Assembly (NCBI RefSeq): GCF_025215155.1
Contig: NZ_JALHAM010000119.1
Direction: 5' to 3' (one strand)
Source of the DNA: Dryocola clanedunensis
GTDB lineage: Bacteria > Pseudomonadota > Gammaproteobacteria > Enterobacterales > Enterobacteriaceae
Length of the DNA stretch: 64,000 nucleotides
Numbering within the stretch: the first letter of the stretch is position 1; the number at the start of each line of letters is the position of its first letter. Positions 50,149 to 59,201 of the stretch are shown here, piece after piece. The translations under genes and the position numbers were made by a program. The notes beneath the pieces were generated by a model that was not told where the DNA came from, searched no databases, and worked only from the letters and a program-made list of their open reading frames with translations.

Positions 50149-51633
50149 ATGTCACGTAATACTGAAACGTCTGACGAAGTACAAACCTGGGCGGGTGGTC
50201 ATCATTATAAAGAGGGCTTTTTCACCCAGCTGAAGACCGACGAAATGGCGCACGGCATCAATGAGGACGTGGTGCGGGCCATCTCTGCCCGACGCAACGA
50301 GCCGGAGTGGATGCTTGAATTTCGCCTGAATGCCTACCGTGCCTGGGTGCAGATGGAAGAGCCGCACTGGCTGAAAGCGAACTACGAAAAGCTTAACTAT
50401 CAGGATTACAGTTACTATTCGGCTCCCTCCTGCGGCAGCTGCGATGATAACTGTGAATCCCAGCCTGGCGCCGTTCAGCAGCCGGGCAGCAATGCTTACC
50501 TGACCGGGGAAGTCGAGGACGCCTTTAAGCAGCTGGGCGTGCCGGTGCGTGAAGGTTCAGAGGTAGCGGTGGACGCTATTTTCGACTCTGTATCCGTGGC
50601 AACGACCTATCGTGAGAAGCTTTCCGAGCAGGGGATTATCTTCTGCTCTTTTGGCGAAGCCATTCACGAGTTCCCGGACCTGGTGAAGAAATACCTGGGC
50701 ACGGTCGTGCCGAGCAACGATAACTTCTTCGCCGCGCTCAACGCAGCAGTTGCCTCAGACGGCACCTTTATCTATGTGCCGAAGGGCGTGCGCTGCCCAA
50801 TGGAACTGTCTACGTACTTCCGCATCAACGCGGAAAAAACCGGCCAGTTCGAACGCACCATTCTGATAGCCGACGAAGGCAGCTACGTCAGCTATATCGA
50901 AGGTTGTTCAGCGCCGGTTCGCGACAGCTACCAGCTTCACGCGGCGGTGGTGGAAGTCATCATTCATCGCGATGCGGAAGTGAAATATTCCACGGTGCAG
51001 AACTGGTTCCCCGGCGACGGCAATATCGGTGGCATTCTTAACTTCGTGACCAAGCGCGCGCTGTGCGAGGGCGAGAACAGCAAAATGTCCTGGACGCAGT
51101 CGGAAACCGGCTCGGCCATCACCTGGAAGTACCCGAGCGTGATCCTGCGCGGCGATAACTCCATCGGTGAATTTTTCTCCGTGGCGCTGACCGCCGGGCA
51201 TCAGCAAGCGGACACCGGCACCAAGATGATCCACATCGGTAAAAATACCAAATCGACGATTATCTCGAAGGGGATCTCCGCAGGCCACAGCCAGAACAGC
51301 TATCGCGGGCTGGTGAAAATCATGCCGACGGCGACCAACGCCCGCAACTTCACTCAGTGCGACTCAATGCTTATCGGCCCGGACAGCGGGGCGCATACCT
51401 TCCCGTACGTGGAGTGCCGCAACAATACGGCCCAGCTGGAGCACGAAGCCACCACATCCCGTATTGGTGAAGACCAGCTGTTCTACTGTTTACAGCGCGG
51501 TATCGCTCAGGACGATGCGATTTCGATGATCGTCAACGGTTTCTGTAAGGATGTTTTCTCTGAATTGCCGCTCGAATTCGCGGTGGAAGCACAAAAACTA
51601 TTAGCGATTAGCCTCGAACACAGCGTCGGTTAA
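50149..51633 (+). CDS. sufB: SufB, Fe-S scaffold subunit
   Basis: This is the scaffold of the SufBC2D complex on which clusters are built. The protein is 494 aa from ATG 50149 (MSRNTETSDEVQTWAGG), in line with E. coli (495). A longer frame upstream overlaps sufA and is not used. The N-terminal cysteine cluster SCGSCDDNC and the conserved VTKRALCEGENSKMSW, which contains the sulfur-accepting Cys, are present. The C-terminal beta-helix core has CRNNTAQLEHEATTSRIGED. Confidence 0.97.
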   Translation: MSRNTETSDEVQTWAGGHHYKEGFFTQLKTDEMAHGINEDVVRAISARRNEPEWMLEFRLNAYRAWVQMEEPHWLKANYEKLNYQDYSYYSAPSCGSCDDNCESQPGAVQQPGSNAYLTGEVEDAFKQLGVPVREGSEVAVDAIFDSVSVATTYREKLSEQGIIFCSFGEAIHEFPDLVKKYLGTVVPSNDNFFAALNAAVASDGTFIYVPKGVRCPMELSTYFRINAEKTGQFERTILIADEGSYVSYIEGCSAPVRDSYQLHAAVVEVIIHRDAEVKYSTVQNWFPGDGNIGGILNFVTKRALCEGENSKMSWTQSETGSAITWKYPSVILRGDNSIGEFFSVALTAGHQQADTGTKMIHIGKNTKSTIISKGISAGHSQNSYRGLVKIMPTATNARNFTQCDSMLIGPDSGAHTFPYVECRNNTAQLEHEATTSRIGEDQLFYCLQRGIAQDDAISMIVNGFCKDVFSELPLEFAVEAQKLLAISLEHSVG

Positions 51634-51649
51634 AGATTAAGGGAACACT

Positions 51650-52396
51650 ATGTTAAGCATTAAAGATTTGCAGGTTAGCGTTGAGGATAAAGAGATCCTG
51701 CGTGGCTTAAGCCTCGACATCAAGCCGGGCGAAGTCCATGCCATTATGGGGCCGAACGGCTCAGGGAAAAGTACGCTTTCTGCCACGCTGGCCGGGCGCG
51801 ACGACTATGAAGTCACCGGTGGACAGGTGCATTTCAAAGGCAAAGATCTGCTGGAACTATCCCCGGAAGAGCGCGCTGGCGAAGGCATTTTTATGGCGTT
51901 TCAGTATCCGGTAGAGATTCCCGGCGTCAGCAACCAGTTCTTCCTGCAAACCGCGCTGAACGCGGTGCGTGAGTATCGCGGCCAGGAGGAACTCGATCGT
52001 TTCGACTTCCAGGATTTGATGGAAGAAAAAATCAAACTGCTGAAAATGCCGGAAGATTTACTGACCCGATCGGTGAACGTCGGCTTCTCGGGCGGTGAGA
52101 AGAAACGCAATGACATTCTGCAAATGGCGGTGCTGGAGCCTGAGCTATGCATTCTGGATGAGTCGGATTCCGGCCTGGACATCGACGCCCTGAAAATCGT
52201 GGCGGAAGGGGTGAACTCTCTGCGCGACGGTAACCGTGCCTTCGTCATCGTCACCCACTACCAGCGCATCCTCGACTATATCAAACCTGATTTTGTTCAC
52301 GTGCTTTATCAGGGCCGCATTGTGAAATCCGGTGATTTCAGTCTGGTGAAACAACTAGAGGAGCAGGGTTATGGCTGGCTTACCGAACAGCAGTAG
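51650..52396 (+). CDS. sufC: SufC, Fe-S assembly ATPase
   Basis: This is an ABC-type ATPase driving the SufB-SufD conformational change, 248 aa. Walker A is GPNGSGKST, signature FSGGEKKRND and Walker B LCILDESDSGLD (the SufC Asp-Glu-Ser variant), with H-loop IVTHYQR. Its stop lies 26 nt inside the sufD start region, which implies coupling. Confidence 0.98.
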   Translation: MLSIKDLQVSVEDKEILRGLSLDIKPGEVHAIMGPNGSGKSTLSATLAGRDDYEVTGGQVHFKGKDLLELSPEERAGEGIFMAFQYPVEIPGVSNQFFLQTALNAVREYRGQEELDRFDFQDLMEEKIKLLKMPEDLLTRSVNVGFSGGEKKRNDILQMAVLEPELCILDESDSGLDIDALKIVAEGVNSLRDGNRAFVIVTHYQRILDYIKPDFVHVLYQGRIVKSGDFSLVKQLEEQGYGWLTEQQ

Positions 52397-53651
52397 CGGC
52401 AATGCGCTTCAGCAGTGGCACCACCTGTTCGAGGCTGGCGGCGACGGGCGCAGCAAAGAGGCCCAGGAACACATGCAGCAGATGCTGCGTCTGGGCCTGC
52501 CAACCCGCAAGCACGAGAACTGGAAATACACGCCGCTGGAAGGCCTGCTGAATAATCGGTTTGCTCTGCCAGCCCCGCAGCCGGTAACGAAGCCGGAGCG
52601 CGATGCGCTCGCTTTGCCGGGAGATGCGTGGCGGCTGGTCTTTGTTGACGGGCGCTACAGCGCAGAGCTTAGCGACGATCTGACCAATAGCGGTTATGAG
52701 GTTAATATCGATGCCCCACGTCAGTCATTGCCTGCGGCGGTACAGGGAGAAGTTTTCCTGCATCTCACGGAAAGTCTTGCCGAAAAGGTGACTCATATCA
52801 GCGTGGCGCGTCACCACAGCCCGGCTAAGCCACTGTTGCTGATGCACATCAGCCGGGGCAGCGGACAGGATGAGATGAATACGGCGCACTATCGCCATCA
52901 TCTGACGCTGGGGGAAGGTGCGCGAGCCACGGTCATTGAGCATTACGTCAGTTTTGATGAGCAGCCGCATTTCACCGGCTCGCGTTTCACCGCGGATGTG
53001 GCGGCCAATAGTCAGCTCCGGCATTACAAGCTGGCGTTTGAAAATGCGCGCAGCTACCACTTTGCCCACAACGATCTGGTTGTTGCGCAGGACGCAACAG
53101 TGGAAAGCAACAGCTTCCTGCTAGGGGCCGCAGTATTGCGCCACAACACCAGCACCCAGCTCAACGGCGAAAATACCACGCTACGTATGAACAGCCTGGC
53201 ACTGCCGGTGAATAACGAAGTATGCGATACGCGCACCTGGCTTGAGCACAACAAAGGCTACTGCAACAGCCGCCAGCTGCATAAAACCATCGTGCGGGAT
53301 AAAGGCCGCGCGGTGTTTAACGGCATGATCAAAGTAGCGCAGCACGCGATCAAAACCGACGGGCAGATGACCAATAATAACCTGTTGTTGGGACGTCTGG
53401 CCGAGGTGGACACCAAGCCGCAGCTTGAAATTTATGCCGATGACGTTAAGTGCAGCCACGGCGCAACCATTGGCCGCATTGACGATGAACAGATGTTCTA
53501 CCTGCGCTCACGCGGTATCAGCGAGCAGGCCGCGCAGCAGATGATTATCTATGCCTTTGCCGCTGAACTTACTGAAAGCATCCACGACGAGGCGTTAAAA
53601 CAGCAGGTGCTGGCGAGGATCGGCCAGCGCTTTGCGGGGGGCGAAGCATGA
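52371..53651 (+). CDS. sufD: SufD, Fe-S scaffold partner
   Basis: SufD is the SufB paralogue of the SufBC2D complex and is needed for iron acquisition by the scaffold. The protein is 426 aa (E. coli 423). The N-terminal helical part (QEHMQQMLRLGLPTRKHENW) is followed by a beta-helix. The conserved C-terminal block DDVKCSHGATIGRIDDEQMF contains Cys and His at the SufB interface. It overlaps sufC by 26 nt and sufS by 4 nt. Confidence 0.97.
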   Translation: MAGLPNSSSGNALQQWHHLFEAGGDGRSKEAQEHMQQMLRLGLPTRKHENWKYTPLEGLLNNRFALPAPQPVTKPERDALALPGDAWRLVFVDGRYSAELSDDLTNSGYEVNIDAPRQSLPAAVQGEVFLHLTESLAEKVTHISVARHHSPAKPLLLMHISRGSGQDEMNTAHYRHHLTLGEGARATVIEHYVSFDEQPHFTGSRFTADVAANSQLRHYKLAFENARSYHFAHNDLVVAQDATVESNSFLLGAAVLRHNTSTQLNGENTTLRMNSLALPVNNEVCDTRTWLEHNKGYCNSRQLHKTIVRDKGRAVFNGMIKVAQHAIKTDGQMTNNNLLLGRLAEVDTKPQLEIYADDVKCSHGATIGRIDDEQMFYLRSRGISEQAAQQMIIYAFAAELTESIHDEALKQQVLARIGQRFAGGEA

Positions 53652-54868
53652 GTTTTTCTATCGACCAGGTACGTGCCGATTTCCCGATTTTAAGCCGGGA
53701 AGTTAACGGCCAGCCGCTTGTTTACCTCGACAGCGCCGCCAGCGCCCAGAAACCGCAGGCGGTGATTGACGCCGAGCTGGATTTCTACAGCCAAGGCAAT
53801 GCCGCAGTCCATCGCGGTATTCACACGCTAAGCGCTGAAGCTACACAGCTGATGGAAAGCGTCCGTCAGCAAGTTGCCGGCTTCCTCAATGCAAAAGTGC
53901 CTGAGGAGATTGTGTTCGTGCGCGGCACCACCGAGGGCATCAACCTGGTGGCGAACAGCTGGGGGCGGGCGAACGTTCAGGCCGGGGATAACATTATTAT
54001 CTCCGCCATGGAGCACCACGCGAATATCGTGCCGTGGCAGATGCTTTGCGAACAGACGGGGGCCACGCTGCGGGTGATTCCGCTGAATGCAGACGGCACC
54101 TTAGCGCTGGAAGTGTTCCCGACACTGATTGACGAGCGGACCAGGCTGCTGGCGATAACACACGTTTCCAACGTGTTGGGCACTGAAAACCCGGTTCGCG
54201 AAATGATTGCCACCGCCCATCAGGCGGGTATTAAAGTGCTGGTGGACGGCGCGCAGGCCATCATGCACCACGCAGTTGACGTGCAGGCGCTGGACTGCGA
54301 TTTCTATCTGTTCTCGGGCCATAAAATTTACGGCCCAACAGGTATTGGCGTCCTCTATGCGCGCGACGAAATTTTGCAGGACATGCAGCCATGGGAAGGG
54401 GGCGGCTCGATGATCGCCACCGTCAGCCTGACCGAAGGCACGACGTATGCCGCCGCGCCCTGGCGTTTTGAGGCCGGTACGCCAAATACTGCAGGGATTA
54501 TCGGCCTGGGGGCCGCGCTGCGCTATGTCGGGAGCCTGGGGCTAAAAGAGATAGGCGAGTATGAGCAAATGCTGATGCGCTATGCCCAGCAGGCCTTAAC
54601 AATCGTGCCAGACCTGACAGTTTACGGGCCAGACAGCCGCCTTGGCGTGATTGCATTTAATCTTGGCAAGCACCATGCGTACGACGTGGGCAGCTTTCTG
54701 GATAACTACGGCATCGCCGTAAGAACCGGACACCACTGCGCAATGCCGCTGATGGCACATTATCAGGTTCCTGCGATGTGTCGCGCATCCTTTGCGATGT
54801 ATAACACCGAAGAAGAGGTGGACAGGCTGGTGGCCGGGCTGCAACGTATCCACCGTTTGTTGGGCTGA
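53648..54868 (+). CDS. sufS: SufS, cysteine desulfurase
   Basis: This is a class II (group II) PLP-dependent desulfurase, 406 aa. The PLP Lys is in FSGHKIYGPTGIGVLYAR (about residue 226), and the active Cys is in RTGHHCAMPLM (about 364). It passes persulfide sulfur to SufE. Its start overlaps the sufD stop (ATGA). Confidence 0.98.
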   Translation: MSFSIDQVRADFPILSREVNGQPLVYLDSAASAQKPQAVIDAELDFYSQGNAAVHRGIHTLSAEATQLMESVRQQVAGFLNAKVPEEIVFVRGTTEGINLVANSWGRANVQAGDNIIISAMEHHANIVPWQMLCEQTGATLRVIPLNADGTLALEVFPTLIDERTRLLAITHVSNVLGTENPVREMIATAHQAGIKVLVDGAQAIMHHAVDVQALDCDFYLFSGHKIYGPTGIGVLYARDEILQDMQPWEGGGSMIATVSLTEGTTYAAAPWRFEAGTPNTAGIIGLGAALRYVGSLGLKEIGEYEQMLMRYAQQALTIVPDLTVYGPDSRLGVIAFNLGKHHAYDVGSFLDNYGIAVRTGHHCAMPLMAHYQVPAMCRASFAMYNTEEEVDRLVAGLQRIHRLLG

Positions 54869-54881
54869 AAGGGAGAACGCT

Positions 54882-55298
54882 ATGGCCACGCTGCCAGACA
54901 AAGAGAAACTGCTGAAAAACTTCAGCCGCTGTGCCAACTGGGAAGAGAAATATCTGTATATCATCGAGCTGGGCGGGCGCCTGCCTGAACTCGCGCCGGA
55001 ACAGCATACGCCTGCCAATATCATTCAGGGCTGCCAGAGCCAGGTGTGGATCGTCATGCACCAGCAGCCGGATGGCGTCATAACGCTTGAAGGAGACAGT
55101 GACGCTGCCATTGTCAAAGGGCTGATTGTAGTCGTGTTTATTCTTTATCACCAGATGACGCCGCAGGACATTGTTGCTTTCGACGTGCGTCCCTGGTTTG
55201 AAAAGCTGGCGCTGGCCCAGCACCTCACGCCTTCCCGCTCTCAGGGGCTGGAGGCAATGATCCGCGCCATCCGCACCAAAGCCGCCAATCTTAGCTAA
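54882..55298 (+). CDS. sufE: SufE, sulfur acceptor for SufS
   Basis: The protein is 138 aa from ATG 54882 (SD AAGGGAG), identical in length to E. coli. The acceptor Cys51 is in ANIIQGCQSQVWI. It stimulates SufS and delivers sulfur to SufB. It is the final gene of the operon. Confidence 0.97.
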   Translation: MATLPDKEKLLKNFSRCANWEEKYLYIIELGGRLPELAPEQHTPANIIQGCQSQVWIVMHQQPDGVITLEGDSDAAIVKGLIVVVFILYHQMTPQDIVAFDVRPWFEKLALAQHLTPSRSQGLEAMIRAIRTKAANLS

Positions 55299-55327
55299 AC
55301 TTAAAGAACAGCTTTCATCCTGTTAAC

Positions 55328-55349
55328 GCGAGGTAATTTATTACCTCGC
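55328..55349 (+). terminator. Hairpin after sufE
   Basis: GCGAGGTAA-TTTA-TTACCTCGC lies 30 nt after sufE and ahead of ldtE. The T tract is poor (AGATCTT), so it may be a partial terminator. Confidence 0.6.
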
Positions 55350-55395
55350 AGATCTTCAGCATTCCGGCATTCGCCGGTGAATACAGGAATACAAT

Positions 55396-56445
55396 ATGAA
55401 ATGCGCGTTCACGAAAATAACTCTCGTTTTTCTCAGCGCTCTGGCAGCAAGCCAGTCGGCGTGGGCCGTTGATTATTTATTACCCCCTCCGGGCAGACGG
55501 ATAATTGGCGAGAATCAGACGTACGTTGTCCCGAATGACGGTAAAAATCTGGAAGCTGTAGCAGCAAAATACAACACTGGGGTGCTGTTATTGCTTGAAG
55601 CGAACAACACGGTAGATCCTTTTTTGCCAAAAGCGGGCAGCGAGTTAGTTATTCCGTCACAAATGATTCTGCCGGATACGCCAAGAGAAGGCATTGTCAT
55701 TAATCTGGCGGAGCTGCGTCTGTATTATTTTCCGCCCGGACAAAACCGCGTAGAAGTTTATCCATTAGGCATTGGCCAGTTAGGCCGAGAAACGCCGGTA
55801 ATGGTCACGCGTATCAGCCAGAAGATCCCTAATCCTACCTGGACACCTACCGCGAACATTCGCGCTCGTTCTTTGGCTCAGGGGATCAGTCTACCTGCGG
55901 TCGTTCCCGCCGGGCCTAACAATCCTCTGGGGCGTTACGCGCTGCGTCTGGAGAAAGGGGGCGGTGAATATCTTATTCATGGGACAAATGCCCGCAACAG
56001 TATCGGGCTACGGGTCAGCTCAGGATGTATGCGGATGAGAGCGCCGGATATTAAAGCGTTATTCAGCCAGGTCGCCTGGGGAACGCGGGTGGAGATTATT
56101 AACGAGCCGGTGAAATATACCACCGAGCCGGATGGCAAACGTTATGTAGAAGTGCATCAGCCACTGTCGCGTAATGACTGGGAAAATCCTCAAACGGTTC
56201 CGATTGCCATCTCAGCCACTTTTGGGGCCTTTATAGACAATCCGTTAAGTGATAAAGCACAGGTAGACAGTGCGATAGTCAGAAGGGCTGGTTATCCGGT
56301 GCTGGTGAACGCGCAGCAGGGTGTTCCGTCGCAACCTGTGAATATTACGCCTGTACAGAGCGTCAGGACGGCTCCAGGCGCTGCGCCAGACACGGAGGCG
56401 ACAAACAGCATGGTCAGCGGTCAAAGTAGCGTGGTGATGCGTTAG
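55396..56445 (+). CDS. ldtE: LdtE (YnhG), L,D-transpeptidase
   Basis: LdtE forms meso-DAP to meso-DAP (3-3) cross-links in peptidoglycan. The protein is 349 aa (E. coli 334). The signal peptide ends at SQSAWA. A LysM domain (about 40-90: TYVVPNDGKNLEAVAAKYNT) is followed by the YkuD catalytic domain (about 97-235) with HGTNARNSIGLRVSSGCMRM, holding the catalytic His and Cys. The C-terminal tail is Ser/Pro/Ala rich and longer than in E. coli. It sits beside lpp as in E. coli. Confidence 0.95.
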   Translation: MKCAFTKITLVFLSALAASQSAWAVDYLLPPPGRRIIGENQTYVVPNDGKNLEAVAAKYNTGVLLLLEANNTVDPFLPKAGSELVIPSQMILPDTPREGIVINLAELRLYYFPPGQNRVEVYPLGIGQLGRETPVMVTRISQKIPNPTWTPTANIRARSLAQGISLPAVVPAGPNNPLGRYALRLEKGGGEYLIHGTNARNSIGLRVSSGCMRMRAPDIKALFSQVAWGTRVEIINEPVKYTTEPDGKRYVEVHQPLSRNDWENPQTVPIAISATFGAFIDNPLSDKAQVDSAIVRRAGYPVLVNAQQGVPSQPVNITPVQSVRTAPGAAPDTEATNSMVSGQSSVVMR

Positions 56446-56475
56446 AGGAGATATTCAGGGCGGGAATGATTCAGG

Positions 56476-56511
56476 CAAAAAAAAATGGCGCACAATGTGC
56501 GCCATTTTCAT
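56476..56511 (-). terminator. Terminator of lpp (shared hairpin with ldtE)
   Basis: AAAATGGCGCAC-AAT-GTGCGCCATTTT forms a perfect 12-bp stem, with A tract on the left serving lpp. It can also stop ldtE transcripts. Confidence 0.9.
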
Positions 56512-56522
56512 TACAGGTACTC

Positions 56523-56759
56523 TTACTTACGGTAAGAGTGAGCCTGGTTGTCCAGACGCTGGTTAGCGCGAGCTGCGTCGTCTTTAGCAGCCTGAACGTC
56601 AGAACGCATTGCGTTCACGTCGTTGCTCAGCTGATCAACTTTAGCGTTCAGAGTCTGAACGTCAGAAGACAGTTGATCGATTTTAGCGTTAGAAGAACAA
56701 CCTGCCAGCATAGTAGAAGCCAGGATTACCGCGCCCAGTACCAGTTTAGTACGATTCAT
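56523..56759 (-). CDS. lpp: Lpp, Braun's major outer membrane lipoprotein
   Basis: The protein is 78 aa, as in E. coli. The lipoprotein signal peptide has the lipobox LAGC (Cys21), a coiled coil with heptads follows (IDQLSSDVQTLNAKVDQLSN), and the C-terminal YRK ends in the Lys linked to peptidoglycan. Codon use is that of a very highly expressed gene. It is monocistronic and neighbours ldtE. Confidence 0.98.
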   Translation of the reverse strand: MNRTKLVLGAVILASTMLAGCSSNAKIDQLSSDVQTLNAKVDQLSNDVNAMRSDVQAAKDDAARANQRLDNQAHSYRK

Positions 56760-56800
56760 TATTAATACCCTCTAGATTGAGTTAATCTCCATGTAGCGCT

Positions 56801-56836
56801 ACAAGTATTACACAAAGTTTTTTGAGTTGAGAATAA
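56801..56836 (-). promoter_or_regulatory. lpp promoter
   Basis: Minus-strand CTTTGTGTAATACTTG followed by TAGCGCTACATGGAGATT closely matches the E. coli lpp promoter and leader, including TAATAC as -10 and the A/T-rich spacer. The leader runs to AGAGGGTATTAATA before the ATG. Confidence 0.8.
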
Positions 56837-57011
56837 ATTTTTGATGGGAAAGCACTTAAATTTGATCGTTCGCTCAAAGAAACACCGAACCGGCGCGAAA
56901 AGTTAAAAAAAACCAAGAAAACAGGGAGTTTTCATCGGATTCATCTTAATAAAATCGCGCTTAAATAGTTCAGGCCGATTTGCTTTTTTATTATTTTTGT
57001 CTAAAGCGGCA

Positions 57012-57042
57012 ATAAAAAAAAGCGCCCGAAGGCGCTTTTTAA
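57012..57042 (-). terminator. Terminator of pykF
   Basis: AAAAAGCGCC-CGAA-GGCGCTTTTT lies 25 nt beyond the pykF stop. On the minus strand the T tract is the A8 run at 57014-57021. Confidence 0.88.
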
Positions 57043-57066
57043 CAAAATATTCGTTCGCAAGGTTAA

Positions 57067-58479
57067 TTACAGAACGTGAACAGATGCCGTATTGGTGGTG
57101 CCACTTGGAACCAGCGCGCCGGAAACCATCACGACGATATCGCCTTTACGAGCCAGACCACTTTCCAGCGCCACATCTTTACCCAGACGGTAGAAATCAT
57201 CGGTAGAAGCAATTTCTTTCACCAGCTGTGGCACAACGCCTTTGCTCAGCACGAGCTGACGAGCGGTCACTTCGTTGGTGGTCAGCGCAAGGATAGTTGC
57301 GTTCGGGAAGTATTTACGCACGGCTTTCGCAGATTTACCGCCCTGGGTTGCCACAACGATCAGCGGCGCTTCCAGTTTTTCTGCAGTTTCTACTGCACCA
57401 CGGCATACCGCTTCGGTGATGCGCAGCTTACGGCTGTCCTGGTTGTTGTCCAGACGGCTGGTCATCACACGGTCAGTACGTTCGCAGATGGTTGCCATGA
57501 TAGTCACAGCTTCCAGCGGGTATTTCCCTTTTGCGGATTCGCCAGACAGCATGACTGCATCGGTGCCGTCGATGATGGCGTTAGCAACGTCACCCGCTTC
57601 TGCACGAGTAGGGCGTGGGTTTTTGATCATGGAGTCAAGCATCTGCGTCGCAGTGATAACCACTTTACGAGCGCGCACGCATTTCTCGATCATCATCTTC
57701 TGCGCGAAAATAACTTCTTCAACCGGGATTTCAACGCCCAGGTCACCACGAGCAACCATGATGCCGTCAGAAGCTTCGAGGATTTCGTCGAAGTTGTTCA
57801 GGCCTTCCTGGTTTTCAATTTTGGAGATGATCTGGATCTTCTCGCCGCCGTGGGCTTTTAAGTGCTCACGGATTTCAACAACGTCAGAACGCTTACGGAT
57901 AAAGGAAGCCGCAACGAAGTCAACGCCTTGCTCACAACCGAAGATCAGGTCTTGTTTGTCTTTCTCGGCCAGGGCTGGCAGCGCGATGGAAACGCCCGGT
58001 AGGTTAACGCCTTTGTTTTCGCCCAGGTCGCCGTTGTTCAGTACTTTACAAACAACGTTTTTGCCTTCGATAGCGGTCACTTCCATACCGATCAGGCCAT
58101 CATCGACCAGCACGGTGTTACCCACGCTCAGGTCGCTGGTGAAGCCTTCGTAAGTCACAGCAACGATATCGCTGTTACCCACAACGGTTTTGTCCGTGGT
58201 GAAGGTGAAGGTCTGGCCAGCTTTCAGGGAGACGTCATTACCGCCTTCCAGTTTGATGGTGCGGATTTCAGGACCTTTGGTATCCAGCAGGATAGCTGCT
58301 TTCTTACCAGTTTTAGCTACCACGTTGCGCAGGTTTTTGATGCGCTGGCCGTGTTCAGCATAGTCACCGTGAGAGAAGTTAAGACGCATAACGTTCATGC
58401 CCGCGTCGAGCATTTTGGTCAGCATCTCTTCGGATTCGGTTTTTGGACCGATGGTGCAAACAATTTTAGTCTTTTTCAT
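57067..58479 (-). CDS. pykF: PykF, pyruvate kinase I
   Basis: PykF converts PEP and ADP to pyruvate and ATP and is activated by fructose-1,6-bisphosphate. The protein is 470 aa, same as E. coli. MKKTKIVCTIGPKTESEEML, the catalytic Lys in IQIISKIENQEG, Mg ligands in MVARGDLGVEIP, and the FBP-binding loop near the C-terminus (VSGALVPSGTTNTASVHVL) are present. It is monocistronic. A Cra-type site lies upstream. Confidence 0.98.
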   Translation of the reverse strand: MKKTKIVCTIGPKTESEEMLTKMLDAGMNVMRLNFSHGDYAEHGQRIKNLRNVVAKTGKKAAILLDTKGPEIRTIKLEGGNDVSLKAGQTFTFTTDKTVVGNSDIVAVTYEGFTSDLSVGNTVLVDDGLIGMEVTAIEGKNVVCKVLNNGDLGENKGVNLPGVSIALPALAEKDKQDLIFGCEQGVDFVAASFIRKRSDVVEIREHLKAHGGEKIQIISKIENQEGLNNFDEILEASDGIMVARGDLGVEIPVEEVIFAQKMMIEKCVRARKVVITATQMLDSMIKNPRPTRAEAGDVANAIIDGTDAVMLSGESAKGKYPLEAVTIMATICERTDRVMTSRLDNNQDSRKLRITEAVCRGAVETAEKLEAPLIVVATQGGKSAKAVRKYFPNATILALTTNEVTARQLVLSKGVVPQLVKEIASTDDFYRLGKDVALESGLARKGDIVVMVSGALVPSGTTNTASVHVL

Positions 58480-58685
58480 GACAGTCTTATCTGTAAGTTG
58501 AGAAGGATTGTTAAAAGCTGGTTCCGGTGGACACTGCCGCCGGAGCGGAAATTGAAGCTGATAATGTTATAGCGACACCAGGTAAGGATAGGTGACAGAC
58601 ATAAAGCGTGCAGAGGAAAGTGTGCTTGCGGTTCAGCCTGCCGGAAGGAAGTGCGATTTTGATTATTATAAAGGCAGTCCAATGC

Positions 58686-58700
58686 GCTGAAACCATTCAA
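58686..58700 (-). promoter_or_regulatory. Cra (FruR) box upstream of pykF
   Basis: On the minus strand TTGAATGGTTTCAGC matches the Cra consensus TGAA(T/A)CG(A/T)TTCA and the known E. coli pykF site. It is about 207 nt before the ATG, which agrees with the long E. coli leader. Cra represses pykF during gluconeogenic growth. Confidence 0.75.
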
Positions 58701-59201
58701 GTTAGGAACGCGCGTATTATAGAGGCAAGTTACCCGGAAAGGAATTAAAAACGCTGTTTCAGAGCACGGGTTGTGCAGTTTTACGTCGCCTGTTATCAGG
58801 GTGTTATGGGAATATTGATGAGTTTGCAGTGAATAAAACGATATAAGAACGAGGCCTGCAATTTAAGCTCCCATCTATGATTTTTCCTCTCAATTCCCGT
58901 TTTTTTTACGTCTGGAAGCCGCAGAGTGTACACATCAGCGTAACAACGACCGAGGGACGAAAATCCAAAAAGTTATCATGTTATTTCGCAGAGGAGCACG
59001 CGCAAACCATAGAAGGAGATGCACCAGCAGGAGAGCCGATTGCTGCTGCGGGCATGTCATCTGTGATGTCTGTCGCACCAGCAAATATTAATCTGCACTT
59101 TACTTGCGAGGCATGGCGGATTAAGAGGTGAGAATCCTCACAAAAAACTATTCATTAACAATAAAACATCATTCATATAACACTAAAAAATGTGAGCACG
59201 A
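58701..59201. other. pykF-LysR intergenic region; one weak small ORF
   Basis: About 500 bp lie beyond the pykF regulatory sites and the tail of the LysR gene. An 84-codon + frame (58877-59131, MIFPLNSRFFYVWKPQSVHI) has no convincing SD, no recognised domain and mixed composition, so I do not call it as a gene. The last 80 bp are AT rich with no clear terminator for the LysR gene. Confidence 0.5.

Noticed and set aside
58877..59131. 84-aa + ORF between pykF and the LysR gene
   Set aside because: No convincing SD, no recognisable domain and no homology that I can recall; length is within random expectation.
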